From Xanthobacter agilis (lineage in GTDB: Bacteria; Pseudomonadota; Alphaproteobacteria; Rhizobiales; Xanthobacteraceae), in NCBI RefSeq assembly GCF_021730435.1, contig NZ_JABWGX010000028.1, positions 1 through 61,396 on the forward strand: a stretch of DNA of 61,396 bases, read 5' to 3'. Made by a program: the position numbers and the translations under genes. The notes under the pieces are model-generated. The model was given only the letters and a program-made list of their open reading frames with translations. It was not told the origin of the DNA and ran no database searches. Every line of letters begins with the position of its first letter. The stretch's first letter is position 1. Positions 1 to 7,852 of the stretch are shown one piece after another.

Positions 1-372
1 GACCACGCCTGCCTGCATCACAAATATCCCTCGACCGGCAAGCTTGAGCGCTGGCCGCTCGCGCGCGACGGGGTGGATCTCGATATGGCTCTGCCGGTTA
101 CGCTGGTGGCGAGCACGCTGGAACCCCAGATCTGCCTGGCCGAGGAAGGCTTTGGCCTCGTCTGTCTGCCGCAGTTCGCCGTGCGCACTCAGCTTTCACG
201 CGGCACGCTCGTCAGCGTGCTCGACGACTACATCCGCGATGTGGGTGCGTTCCATATTCTGTGGCCGGCAAGCCGCCACCCGTCGCCGAAACTGTCCGCC
301 TTCGTCTCGTTCATGGCCGAGAACCTGCTGCGTTATCCGCAACCGCTGCCCTGCAGAGCCGAAGCGCAGTGA
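1..372 (+). pseudogene. LysR-type regulator, C-terminal part (cut by window edge)
   Basis: The frame is open from base 1 and stops at TGA 370-372, giving about 123 residues of a LysR substrate-binding domain. Typical elements are visible: a segment like EEGFGLVCLPQFAV, the SRGTLVSVLDDY strand and a C-terminal LWPASRHPSPKL stretch. The DNA-binding half lies outside the window, so whether the gene is intact cannot be told. An almost identical 372-nt copy lies in opposite orientation at the right edge (61,025-61,396). LysR proteins are transcription activators or repressors with small-molecule inducers; the target is unknown. Confidence 0.8.
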
Positions 373-570
373 ACCAGCAACACGAGTCCATTCGCAGGAG
401 CGCGTCGTCACGGCCGGTTCGATCTCCCCCTCTCTACGAGCCCCGGTAACGCTGGCTGCCGCCGCGGCGCGGTCAAGCCCGGCCCGCACCAGACCGAGTA
501 GGGCCTGACCGCGCCGCTCGATCGCGCCGGCCGAACGCCTCCTCGCCCTCGATCGGAGGGTGACATCGAA
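1..570 (+). repeat. Left arm of terminal 570-bp inverted repeat
   Basis: Bases 1-570 (lysR 3' end plus the 197-bp stretch up to the DUF2958 start region) match 60,827-61,396 in inverted orientation. The two arms stay in register to the last base with no net insertion or deletion, but differ by scattered substitutions, more in the noncoding part than in the lysR part. The arms therefore look like diverged copies and not one sequence read twice. Confidence 0.85.
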
Positions 571-581
571 TGGAGGCCGAC

Positions 582-935
582 ATGGCCGCAGTGCTCATCA
601 CCGACGAACTCTATGCCCGGCTTCTCGCCAATGGTGCTCGCAGCGCCGCCGGAGAGGACATCGATCCGCGTCCTGTCGTCAAGCTCTTCACACCGGACGC
701 TGGCGCCACCTGGCTTCTCACCGAAGCCGATCCCGAAGACCCCGATCGTCTGTTCGGCCTTCGCGATCTCGGCCTTGGCGAACCTGAACTCGGTTACGTC
801 AGTCTTGCCGAAATCCGATCGGTGCGCGGACGTCTCCGGCTTCCGGTCGAACGCGACCTCCACTTCAAGGCCGAGCATCCGCTTAGTTGGTATGCCGGGT
901 GCGCCCGCCAATCCGGCAGGATAGTCACCGCCTGA
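582..935 (+). CDS. DUF2958 family protein
   Basis: A 117-residue soluble protein of the DUF2958 family, small proteins often encoded at the start of alphaproteobacterial ICE maintenance regions; molecular role unknown. The signature VKLFTPDAGATWLLTE followed by DPDRLFGLRDLGLGEPELG is clear. ATG 582 is preferred because GGAGG (572-576) lies at good spacing; an in-frame ATG at 570 has no such site. The gene stands alone and is followed by a stem-loop and by the long structured leader of the ParB-like gene. A nonfunctional copy lies at 55,547-55,915. Confidence 0.85.
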   Translation: MAAVLITDELYARLLANGARSAAGEDIDPRPVVKLFTPDAGATWLLTEADPEDPDRLFGLRDLGLGEPELGYVSLAEIRSVRGRLRLPVERDLHFKAEHPLSWYAGCARQSGRIVTA

Positions 936-946
936 CGATCGCAACC

Positions 947-970
947 GCGCTCCGCCTTCGGGCGGGGCGC
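947..970 (+). terminator. Stem-loop after DUF2958
   Basis: Ten-base-pair stem (947-956 with 961-970, one G-T pair) closed by a TTCG tetraloop, followed by TTCGTCGT. It begins 12 bp after the DUF2958 stop and is conserved, slightly altered, in the decayed copy at about 55,927-55,950. A terminator or mRNA-stabilising hairpin is likely; there is no long T run. Confidence 0.55.
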
Positions 971-1004
971 TTCGTCGTGCTCATGATCCGTCCGGAGACG
1001 GAAA

Positions 1005-1346
1005 GACGGCGATCAGGATGCACGGCTTTCAGGTTCTACGGCTTCGCACATCCTGTTCCGGTCATCATTCCCGGCGCCCGCTGGCGCTCATGCCGGGCGG
1101 CTTGCTTGGGGGCTCTGCCCCCTGGCGCGGCGCAAGGGATCGCTGACGCTCGGCCGGGACGGTCTCCCCAGCCTTCCGCGCGGATGCATGCCTTCGCACT
1201 CTCGCCCGTATTTCGATCCGCTTGTGCAGGCCGGGTGATCCCCCTCCGTCCCGTCCGCCCTTGCCCCTTGCACCCCCCGGTCTCGCCGACGGGCAGGGTT
1301 GCAGCGCAGCGCTGCGCTCCAACCCTAGCCCATGAGGATCAAGACA
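1005..1346 (+). promoter_or_regulatory. Structured leader of the ParB-like gene
   Basis: About 340 bp with no convincing gene but dense secondary structure: an outer hairpin at 1011-1060 (GATCAGGATG pairing with CATCCTGTTC, one mismatch), a nested hairpin at 1070-1097 (GCGCC-cgct-GGCGC inside), a perfect GGGGGC-tct-GCCCCC at 1108-1122, and a 30-bp near-palindrome at 1296-1325 just before the start codon. The same ordered blocks stand before the DUF932 gene (7,853-8,163), with a variable middle. This points to a shared cis-acting RNA or DNA control element. Confidence 0.65.
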
Positions 1347-3389
1347 ATGACCGACACTTTTGAGACGATCGCCTCGGTTTCCATAACCCCCGTCGTTGAG
1401 AACGGCGCGGTGCTGTTCGTGCCGCTGAACAAGTTGAAGAAGTCGCCCCGGAACGCTCGCAAGACCCCGCATAGCGAGGCCCATATCGAAGCGCTGGCGG
1501 CCAGCATCGCCGCCAAGGGGATGCTGCAAAATCTGGTGGTGGAGCCGGAAACGAACGCCGAAGGCGAGCCGACCGGTTGCTATTTCGTCACCATCGGCGA
1601 AGGCCGCAGGCTGGCGCAGGTGCTACGCGTGAAGCGCAAGCAGATCAGGAAGGCGGAGGCCATCCGCTGCGTTCTGGATACCGTGAACGACGCGGCGGAA
1701 ATCAGCCTTGATGAGAACGTCACCCGTGAGGCCATGCACCCAGCCGACCAGTTCGAGCGGTTCCGCGAACTGGCGGAAAATCGTGGATGGGGCGCGGAGG
1801 AAATCGCCGCTCGGTTCGGCGTCAGCGCCCATGTCGTGAGACAGCGGCTTCGCCTCGGCGCGGTCAGCCCGAAGCTGATGCAGGTCTATCGGGACGGCGG
1901 TTTGTCGCTGGATCAGTTGATGGCCTTCGCCCTCACCGAGGACCATGACCGGCAGGAACAGGTTTACGAAAACTTGTCGTGGAATCGCGACCCATCCACC
2001 ATCCGCCGCGATCTGACAAAGATGAACGTCGCGGCGACGGATCGGCGCGCAATTTTCGTCGGCGCTGACGTCTATGTGGAGGCGGGCGGGAACATCATCC
2101 GCGATCTCTTCACCGAGGACAGGGGCGGTTATTTCGAAGACGCCGCGTTGCTCGACCGGCTTGTCATCGAGAAGCTGGAGAGGATCGCCGCCGAGGTGCA
2201 GGCCGAAGGCTGGAAGTGGGCTTCTGTCCATATCGACTATCCGCACGGCAACGGCTTGCGCCGCACCTATCCGCATCCGGTGGCGTTGTCGGAGGAAGAC
2301 GAAGCAGCCTATGCCGCCGCGCAGGCGAACTATAATGCGCTGACCGAGCAATATGACAGCGCCGAGGAACTGCCCGATGACGTGGATCAGCGGTTCGGGC
2401 CGTTGGAAGCCGAGATCGAGCGCATCGACGCCTTGCGTCACGCCTATGAGACGCAAGAGATCGAGTGCGGCGGCGTGTTCGTCATCCTGTCCCATGACGG
2501 CGAAGCGCGCATCGAACGCGGCTTCATCCGGGCCGAGGATGAAAAGCCCGAAACCGAGGACGGTGCAAACGGCAGCGTGGCGGATGGCGTTCGCGTCAAC
2601 GGCGATGGCGAGATCATCGAGGATGGCGACCATGACGAGGACGGCAACCCCGTTTCCTCGCTCGAGATCGAGGAGGACACCGGGGATGCGGGCAAGCCGC
2701 TGTCGGACGGTCTCATCCGCGACCTGACCTCACACCGGACGCTTGGTCTTCGCCTGGCCTTGGGCGAGCAGCCGGACGCGGCGCTGATCGCCGTCACCCA
2801 TGCGCTGGCGGCGCAGACCTTCTATCGCGGGGTGGACGCCGCCTGCCTCGAAATCCGCCCGACCAGCGGCTATCTCGCTTCTCACGCGGACGGCATCGAG
2901 GACACGGCGGCGGGCAAGGCGCTGGCGGATCGTCATGCCGGATGGGCCGAGGACATGCCGCGCGATGTGGCCGACCTGTGGGGCTTTGTCGCCGGTCTGG
3001 ACCATGCCAGCGTCATGGCGTTGTTCGCCCACTGCGCTTCGCTCACCGTCAACGCGGTGAAGCAGCCTTGGGAGCGCAAGCCTCACGCCCATGCCACGGC
3101 CGACAAGCTGGCGACGGCAGTTGCCCTCGACATGACGGCGCACTGGACGCCGACCGTGCGGGCCTATCTGGGCCGTGTCACCAAGGCGCATATCCTCGCC
3201 GCCGTGCGCGAAGCCGTCAGCGACGAGGCGGCAGAGCGGATCGCGGGCTTGAAGAAGCCGGAGATGGCGGACGCCGCCGAGCAGCTTCTGGCCGGAACCG
3301 GCTGGCTTCCCGCCGTCATGCGGACCGCGCGGCCCGCTTGGTTGGACGACCGCCAAGACAACGACGCTTTCCAGATCGCCGCCGAGTGA
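1347..3389 (+). CDS. parB: ParB/RepB-like partition protein of the ICE
   Basis: A 680-residue ParB-like protein, much longer than chromosomal ParB (about 300). The ParB nuclease-like domain occupies roughly residues 15-130, with the motifs LKKSPRNAR and TIGEGRRLAQVL. A helix-turn-helix follows (about 150-175, EEIAARFGVSAHVVRQRL). The long C-terminal half is acidic in the middle and family-specific. ATG 1347 is preferred over ATG 1332: GAGGA (1334-1338) sits 8 nt before it, whereas the 30-bp palindrome abuts the earlier ATG. It probably acts with ParA (11,659) in element maintenance or as a regulator. A terminator and two perfect hairpins follow. About 80 codons of its C-terminal half recur as a remnant at 58,208-58,450. 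Confidence 0.88.
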   Translation: MTDTFETIASVSITPVVENGAVLFVPLNKLKKSPRNARKTPHSEAHIEALAASIAAKGMLQNLVVEPETNAEGEPTGCYFVTIGEGRRLAQVLRVKRKQIRKAEAIRCVLDTVNDAAEISLDENVTREAMHPADQFERFRELAENRGWGAEEIAARFGVSAHVVRQRLRLGAVSPKLMQVYRDGGLSLDQLMAFALTEDHDRQEQVYENLSWNRDPSTIRRDLTKMNVAATDRRAIFVGADVYVEAGGNIIRDLFTEDRGGYFEDAALLDRLVIEKLERIAAEVQAEGWKWASVHIDYPHGNGLRRTYPHPVALSEEDEAAYAAAQANYNALTEQYDSAEELPDDVDQRFGPLEAEIERIDALRHAYETQEIECGGVFVILSHDGEARIERGFIRAEDEKPETEDGANGSVADGVRVNGDGEIIEDGDHDEDGNPVSSLEIEEDTGDAGKPLSDGLIRDLTSHRTLGLRLALGEQPDAALIAVTHALAAQTFYRGVDAACLEIRPTSGYLASHADGIEDTAAGKALADRHAGWAEDMPRDVADLWGFVAGLDHASVMALFAHCASLTVNAVKQPWERKPHAHATADKLATAVALDMTAHWTPTVRAYLGRVTKAHILAAVREAVSDEAAERIAGLKKPEMADAAEQLLAGTGWLPAVMRTARPAWLDDRQDNDAFQIAAE

Positions 3390-3395
3390 GAATCG

Positions 3396-3428
3396 GGCCG
3401 GGATCGCATCAGCGGTCCCGGCCTTTCT
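3396..3428 (+). terminator. Terminator after parB
   Basis: Perfect 8-bp stem GGCCGGGA / TCCCGGCC (3396-3403 with 3416-3423) followed by TTTCT, 7 bp after the parB stop. Good intrinsic terminator shape. Confidence 0.7.
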
Positions 3429-3448
3429 CCCGTCCGATATCCAAAATT

Positions 3449-3478
3449 CCGGTCGCGCGGTGTTCACCGCGCGACCGG
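3449..3478. repeat. Perfect 14-bp inverted repeat
   Basis: CCGGTCGCGCGGTG and its exact complement are separated by only TT, a near-perfect 30-bp palindrome just downstream of parB. It could be a ParB-type binding site, a cruciform or an RNA hairpin. No family consensus known to me is matched, so the role is inference. Confidence 0.6.
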
Positions 3479-3493
3479 CTGACCTCGACTGTC

Positions 3494-3514
3494 CGATGAC
3501 GGCAACCGTCATCG
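3494..3514. repeat. Perfect 9-bp hairpin before the membrane gene
   Basis: CGATGACGG-caa-CCGTCATCG, ending 18 bp before the start of the small membrane protein gene. It is the third perfect hairpin within 120 bp. Confidence 0.55.
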
Positions 3515-3532
3515 ACGCTATGGAGGCCCGTC

Positions 3533-3811
3533 ATGATCGCCGTGATGTTGATGAGCGTGGCCTTGATCGCGGGACTGTGCGTCCTGGCCTATACGCTCGC
3601 CGTCTATGCGCTGCCCTTCATGCTCGCTGTGGAAGCCGCGCGTTTCGCCTACGCCACCGGCTCCGGCCTGATCGGCACAGGCCTCGTCGCCGGGGCCGCA
3701 GCCTATGGCCTACTGGTGTTCCTCGTCGTGTCGCTACGCTCGCTGGTCCTGCGCCTGATCGTGGCGCTGGTGTTCGCCGCACCTGCCGCCGTGGCGGGCC
3801 ACGCCCGATGA
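3533..3811 (+). CDS. Small membrane protein, probably 3'-truncated
   Basis: A 92-residue hydrophobic protein with about three predicted membrane segments (about residues 3-22, 28-62 broken by a Gly-rich turn, and 68-88). Proteins of this kind are common between parB and DUF736 in related elements but usually continue for roughly 40 more residues. Here the frame ends at TGA right after VAGHAR and the following sequence is unrelated, so a recombination joint near 3,805 is likely. A shorter, frameshifted piece of the same gene lies at about 5,869-5,942, on the other side of the TetR-SDR cassette. GGAGG (3522-3526) precedes ATG 3533. Function unknown. Confidence 0.7.
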   Translation: MIAVMLMSVALIAGLCVLAYTLAVYALPFMLAVEAARFAYATGSGLIGTGLVAGAAAYGLLVFLVVSLRSLVLRLIVALVFAAPAAVAGHAR

Positions 3812-3984
3812 AGATGAGCACTACGTCTACGCTATGGCACTCTAACGCCGCACGCGATCAGTGGGGCCGCTATTTCAGTTAAGCTGGCGGAACTGTCGCG
3901 CATCCTTCACGCGAAGAACGAAGCCGGGGATTTCTCCGTCGACTTCTCGTTCGACATGGGCGCGTTCTACGGCTGCTACGTTTC
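3812..3984. other. Gene-poor junk at cassette border
   Basis: No supported gene. A short frame near 3,892-4,002 reads like a fragment (ELSRILHAKNEAGDFSVDF) that I do not recognise. The stretch joins the truncated membrane gene to the dehydrogenase fragment. Confidence 0.5.
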
Positions 3985-4179
3985 GTGCGGATTGGCTCGA
4001 TAAGCGGCGCTGAAATCACTCTGCCAGCCGCCGTGCTGCGTTCTTCAGCTATCGAAATGAAGGGCAGCGGCCTTGGGAGCATCAGCCTGCCACGCCTCGT
4101 CGCGTCCATTGGCGGCGTCTTGAACGCGACAGCTTCGGCGAAGCAAGCGCTGGAATACTATTTAAATGCAGTTCGCTAA
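3985..4179 (+). pseudogene. C-terminal fragment of a zinc-type alcohol dehydrogenase (MDR)
   Basis: About 64 residues resembling the C-terminal end of medium-chain dehydrogenase/reductase proteins: LRIGSISGAEITLPAAVLR, then a stretch like GSGLGSISLPRLVASIGGVL. No catalytic or NAD-binding part is present, so this is a remnant. It ends 21 bp from the SDR stop on the other strand. A short MDR N-terminal fragment exists elsewhere in the window (52,259-52,366). Confidence 0.6.
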
Positions 4180-4200
4180 CGCAGAGCGCCGGCGCGCGAG

Positions 4201-5136
4201 TCACGCCCGCACGGCGTCGAGAAAGGCCCGCGTCTCATTGACGATGCGATCCTGGAACTTCGGATCGTGCGCGAGAGAAGATCCGTGCATCGCTATTCCC
4301 TTATGGTCGAAATACATCCCCGTTTCGACGGATTGGCTTGTCAGGATACGGGCAATGACACGCGCCGCCTGTTCCGGCGTGCTTCTGTAATGGCGGAAAG
4401 GCGGGAACCGCGTGATGATCTGTCCGAACAGGAGACGCATGAAAGCGTTCGCGCCGCCCAATCCGGTGCTTGGGTTGATCCCCGGCTCGACGGCGTTGAA
4501 CCGCAGCCTTGGCGTATCCCTGGCAAAGGCGAGTGCAGAGGCAAGGATGCATTGTTTCGACGTGGCATAGGCATCCATGCCCGGCATCTTGCTGCCACCT
4601 GGCATCCATTCGCCACGGGCGCTCGCTTCGACCGAGATGAAGCGACCCCCGCGCATCCCCATGACCTTGGCCGGCTTGTGTTCGGGGTTCTCGATGGCCG
4701 AGCACAGGAAGAGGACGCCTGCCCCATCGGGAAGATGCGGCACAAGCGCGTCCGTAAAGGCAAACGGTCCGAGATGGTTCGTCGCGAACGTCGTGTCCCA
4801 CCCGCTTGCGGTTGTCGTCGGGCGCGTCTGCATGACGCCGGCATTGTTGAGGAGGCCAGCGATCGGGAGGTTCATGGCGACGATGTCGGCTGCTGCCCGC
4901 CGCACGCTCGCTATGTCGGACAGGTCACCCACGACAGAGACGGCACGCTTGCCATCGCGTTCGAGCGCCTGCTCAACTTCGTTGAGTCTCCCCTGATCGC
5001 GCCCGACGAGGATAACAGTTCCATGATTTGCCAGCTCGAAGGCGGCTGCACGCCCGATGCCGGATGTTGGTCCGGTAATGATATAGGCTCGCGTGGGTGC
5101 CGCGTTTTGAATACCTGAGTTCTTCGCATCGCTCAT
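4201..5136 (-). CDS. SDR-family NAD(P)-dependent oxidoreductase
   Basis: A 311-residue classical short-chain dehydrogenase/reductase. Visible are the cofactor motif TGPTSGIGR near the N-terminus, LLNNAGV, a Ser-containing strand (LCSAIE) and the catalytic YATSK. The length and the insert after the Ser strand resemble the retinol dehydrogenase/protochlorophyllide reductase-like branch. ATG 5136 is chosen as the family-like start; an upstream in-frame ATG at 5166 would add 10 residues. It lies 36 bp after the TetR gene on the same strand, so the two are probably co-transcribed and the TetR protein probably controls it. Substrate unknown. Confidence 0.85.
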   Translation of the reverse strand: MSDAKNSGIQNAAPTRAYIITGPTSGIGRAAAFELANHGTVILVGRDQGRLNEVEQALERDGKRAVSVVGDLSDIASVRRAAADIVAMNLPIAGLLNNAGVMQTRPTTTASGWDTTFATNHLGPFAFTDALVPHLPDGAGVLFLCSAIENPEHKPAKVMGMRGGRFISVEASARGEWMPGGSKMPGMDAYATSKQCILASALAFARDTPRLRFNAVEPGINPSTGLGGANAFMRLLFGQIITRFPPFRHYRSTPEQAARVIARILTSQSVETGMYFDHKGIAMHGSSLAHDPKFQDRIVNETRAFLDAVRA

Positions 5137-5172
5137 TGTCTGTCCAGTCGCTCTTTCAAAGATCACAAAAAA

Positions 5173-5739
5173 TCAGGCGACGATGCGCCAGAGCGCTTCG
5201 AAGCCTGCGGCGGTATGGCTGGCCGCGTTCGCCGGATCGCGCGTCATGAAATCGATCGTCGCTTCTGCGACACCCGTCATCAGCGAGGCGACGAACATCA
5301 GTGGAGCGTCGCGCATCGGTCCGCCCGCACGAATCCGCTCCAACAGTAAAGCGATGTCGGCCTGCGACCGGCTTGCTGCTTCGTGACTCTCGGGTGTGAC
5401 ATCGTTCGAGACGTTCAAATAGGCAAGAACGCGCCGTTCCTGCGGATGCGCTGTTGCCCACCCTACCCATCCATTCCAAATATGACGCATCTGCACACGG
5501 GCATCGGCATGAACGGGAAGGTCAGCCAGGGTCGCGACCGCCATATCGATCTTCAGCTCGATATACAGTTGGTTCAGCAAGTCGGCTTTGGTTTCGAAAT
5601 ACGTGAACAATGCCCCGTTCGAGACACCGGCCTCTTTCCCGATCATCGCCGTGGGCGCACTGAGCCCCTGCGCGGCGATTACCTTGATCGCCGCCGCCAT
5701 GATTGCTTGTCGCTTCTCGTCGCTCCGTGGCCTCGCCAT
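5173..5739 (-). CDS. TetR/AcrR-family regulator
   Basis: A 188-residue TetR-type repressor. The N-terminal HTH is clear (residues about 10-50: AAIKVIAAQGLSAPTAMIG, then GVSNGALFTYFETKADLL), followed by an all-helical ligand domain. It is the first gene of a two-gene unit with the SDR enzyme. The promoter contains inverted sequence suited to autorepression. The pair looks like an inducible detoxification cassette inserted in the element's maintenance region. Confidence 0.88.
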   Translation of the reverse strand: MARPRSDEKRQAIMAAAIKVIAAQGLSAPTAMIGKEAGVSNGALFTYFETKADLLNQLYIELKIDMAVATLADLPVHADARVQMRHIWNGWVGWATAHPQERRVLAYLNVSNDVTPESHEAASRSQADIALLLERIRAGGPMRDAPLMFVASLMTGVAEATIDFMTRDPANAASHTAAGFEALWRIVA

Positions 5740-5755
5740 TCTCTCACCTGGATAA

Positions 5756-5792
5756 GTCGCCCATATCTATAGAAGAGCGACTGGTCGGTCAA
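5756..5792 (-). promoter_or_regulatory. Promoter and probable operator of tetR-SDR
   Basis: On the minus strand TTGACC (5787-5792) and TATAGA (5766-5771) form a sigma-70-like pair with 15-bp spacing (17 bp if TAGATA is used). An inverted repeat AGTCGC / GCGACT (5756-5761 and 5778-5783) overlaps it, as expected for TetR autoregulation. Its GGTGAGAG region just before ATG 5739 serves as ribosome binding site. Confidence 0.5.
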
Positions 5793-5868
5793 TATCTGAC
5801 GCCGAGAGACGAGGAATGCTGCGCGTTCATCGGCGCCGCGGACGGAGAGCGGGCCTTGCGCCTTGCAA

Positions 5869-5942
5869 GGCGCTATACGCTCGCCATCTATGCGCTGCCC
5901 TCATGCTCGGCGTCGAAGCGGCGCGCTTCGCCTATGAACCGG
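5869..5942 (+). pseudogene. Frameshifted fragment of the small membrane protein gene
   Basis: The DNA repeats the internal part of the 3,533 gene (YTLAIYALP, then MLGVEAARFAY), but one T is missing between the two blocks and no start is present. It is a second partial copy flanking the TetR-SDR cassette, a sign of recombination or duplication. Confidence 0.7.
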
Positions 5943-5946
5943 CGGC

Positions 5947-6489
5947 CTACATAGGGCCGGTCAAAAGAGACGCCAGGACGAAATCGGCGCGAGCAGATAC
6001 CGAGCTTTTCGGCAAGGTGACGGTTTCGTATCCGAAGGCCGGTATGACCGTCGCCAATCGTTGGTATTCTGTGAGGCTCGACTCGAATCCGTGTTGGCGC
6101 TCGCCATCCGTTGCGTAAATCTCGGGCCACGGCGGGGCCATGAAAACACGCCGATGATACCGATGCGCCGCGCAAAGTGTTTCCAGCATGGCGTCGCCCG
6201 TCACAGCACCTAGCGCCGATGCCGCGTCGATCAGCCCACGGTCGAAAAACACCCAGCCCGAGAGCGCTCGTGCCGCCTGTCTATCAGCCAGCGTCACCTC
6301 GATCGCTCGGCGTGCAAAAGCTGCCGGATCGACCCATGGGAGCGCCCTTTGGTCGCCCGCCATCTCCTCCCTTACGATGCGGCGGCCGGGCTCTTCGACA
6401 ACATGGTGTCCCCGAACACGAAGCTCATTCAGAAGAGTTGATTTTCCGCCTCCCGAGCAGCCGGAGATCAAAACGAAGTTCTCGTCCAA
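5947..6489 (-). CDS. AAA-type NTPase / kinase-like protein
   Basis: A 180-residue single-domain P-loop protein. The Walker A is GCSGGGKST at residues about 10-18, followed by LLNELRVRGHHVVEEPGR and an acidic strand WVFFDRGLID. This is the arrangement of small ATPases of the AAA_28 type or nucleoside-kinase-like enzymes. It is transcribed towards the truncated membrane gene and stands alone. The function could be nucleotide or small-molecule phosphorylation; no partner is evident. Confidence 0.75.
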   Translation of the reverse strand: MDENFVLISGCSGGGKSTLLNELRVRGHHVVEEPGRRIVREEMAGDQRALPWVDPAAFARRAIEVTLADRQAARALSGWVFFDRGLIDAASALGAVTGDAMLETLCAAHRYHRRVFMAPPWPEIYATDGERQHGFESSLTEYQRLATVIPAFGYETVTLPKSSVSARADFVLASLLTGPM

Positions 6490-7449
6490 TGTAGATTCCT
6501 CTCTTGATGATTTGGCGATTGGCGACGTGCAGAGCAGTCACACGGAACGCCTTGTCAGTTTGTCTGGCGGGAGATGCGCTCGGAGTTGTCTCGACGAGGC
6601 CGACATAAAATAGTGCCGTATGCAGACGGCGGCAATCCGACAACAAGTTAACCTGGTGCAAGCAACTTCGATAGCGATGGCGTTGCCCTTCGGGCCGCGC
6701 TTTCGGCTGCGCCGGAACCACGCTGAAGGCGCGTTTCCGCCATTCGGCTGCAATCGCTGACGCGAAGAGCGGCGGTTGGTAGCCCTTCCGCTGATGAAGC
6801 CCCATTCGGGTGAGCGAGGGCATCGAGATGTCCGCTCACAGCACTTGCGGCAGGACGATGAGCCCGTTAGCTCCGTTCTCGGCATCGACACCGTTGCCGC
6901 GGGTGGTGCGCGCGGCAGCTTGTCTCGCCAGTTGGCGAGAACGGCCACGTTGCGCCGGTGGGCGATCGTCTTCAGCCTGCCAATGATGCCACGGCGAAGA
7001 AGTTGAAGATCGGGAAGCAGCCGCGTCCGCCCGTGGACGATGGACGGGCCTTGCCATCGAAGGTCAGGGGTAAGGTTGACGCGACAGCAGGTTTGCCACC
7101 GTTCTCATGTCCGGCGCGCAGGCCGACCGCCACCAGTGTCGTGTTCCTCGGATTCCCTGTCAGCCACATCAACGGCGTCCTCGAATGGATTGGGTCTGAC
7201 CGAAGACCGGCTGCGCCTCGCTCGTCTTCCCGCAACGCCCGTCGCCAGCTTTTTTCCGCCGCCTTGACCACCCCACGCGACAAGTCGCGCGGGGACCCCG
7301 ATCCGGCTTTGCATCGCGAAGCAAAAAAGCCGTCGCCGCACGCCTTCCACTTCGTTCCAGCCCTGACGGGTGCGGGGCCGATCGTCCCCGGTCGCACGAC
7401 CACCATCGAGGTCGCGATAGGCGCGGCCCGAAGGAAAAAGGAACACGGC
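6490..7449. other. About 960 bp without a recognisable gene
   Basis: Several overlapping open frames exist on both strands but none has a family signature or a convincing start. The Arg/Pro/Ala-rich translations look like off-frame readings. The right part (about 7,040-7,449) is the leader of the DUF736 gene. A strong hairpin is at 7,271-7,294. The left part may be eroded coding sequence. Confidence 0.5.
7271..7294 (+). promoter_or_regulatory. Hairpin in the DUF736 leader
   Basis: CCCC-a-CGCGAC-aa-GTCGCG-c-GGGG, ten base pairs with one C-A mismatch in the arm, about 155 bp before the DUF736 start. Regulatory role inferred only from stability. Confidence 0.45.
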
Positions 7450-7773
7450 ATGGCGACCATCGGCACCTTCACCAAGAACGACAACGGCTCGGCTGGCTTC
7501 ACCGGCGCAGTCAAGACCCTGACCCTCAACGTCAAGACCGTGAAATTCGTCCCAACCGAGGGCGACAGCGAGCGCGGCCCCGACTTCCGCATCTTCGCTG
7601 GAGCCACGGAATTCGGAGCAGCCTGGAAGAAGACCGCCCGCGAGACGCAGCGCGAATACCTCTCCGTCAAGCTGGACGATCCGAGCTTCCCCGCACCGAT
7701 CTACGCCAGCCTGGTCGAAGGCGAGGACGGCGAAGGCCACAATCTCATCTGGTCACGCCGCAACGGCGACTGA
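7450..7773 (+). CDS. DUF736 family protein (copy 1)
   Basis: A 107-residue protein of the DUF736 family. It begins [19 protein letters not shown], carries a central GPDFRIFAG strand and ends NLIWSRRN, the standard layout. These small beta-rich proteins are near-universal in alphaproteobacterial plasmids and ICEs, but their biochemical role is not known. AAGGA lies a few bases before ATG 7450. A good terminator follows 17 bp after the stop, so the gene is monocistronic. A second, divergent DUF736 protein is encoded at 13,692. Confidence 0.9.
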   Translation: MATIGTFTKNDNGSAGFTGAVKTLTLNVKTVKFVPTEGDSERGPDFRIFAGATEFGAAWKKTARETQREYLSVKLDDPSFPAPIYASLVEGEDGEGHNLIWSRRNGD

Positions 7774-7790
7774 GACCGGACATCTCCAGA

Positions 7791-7815
7791 AGCCCCGCTC
7801 GCCCCAGCGGGGCTT
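7791..7815 (+). terminator. Terminator after DUF736
   Basis: AGCCCCGCT / AGCGGGGCT, a perfect 9-bp stem followed by TCGTC, immediately before the structured leader of the DUF932 gene. Confidence 0.7.
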
Positions 7816-7852
7816 CGTCATGGTCATGGCCGTCACCGCCCGTCAGGAAATA

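Larger units (their letters stand above)
420..1100 (+). repeat. DUF2958 plus leader module, copy 1
   Basis: From about 420 (start of a shared noncoding block) through DUF2958 and the downstream hairpins to about 1,100, the sequence recurs in the same orientation at about 55,385-56,075 as a decayed copy. Its first 150 bp also recur inverted at 60,827-60,977. A small hairpin (CCCTC / GAGGG, about 547-561) lies just before the DUF2958 ribosome binding site. Confidence 0.75.

Noticed and set aside
408-944. Long minus-strand frame over the leader and DUF2958 gene
   Set aside because: It is the mirror of the real DUF2958 frame in GC-rich DNA and has no family signature; the same shadow appears over the decayed copy at 55,160-55,858.
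887-1363. Plus-strand frame within the ParB leader (158 codons)
   Set aside because: The matching region before DUF932 has indels that break the frame, while paired stems are preserved, so structure and not protein is conserved.
6425-7057. Several minus-strand frames of 62-136 codons that might be a transposase
   Set aside because: No DDE motif, inverted repeats or start signals; translation looks random and Arg/Pro-rich.
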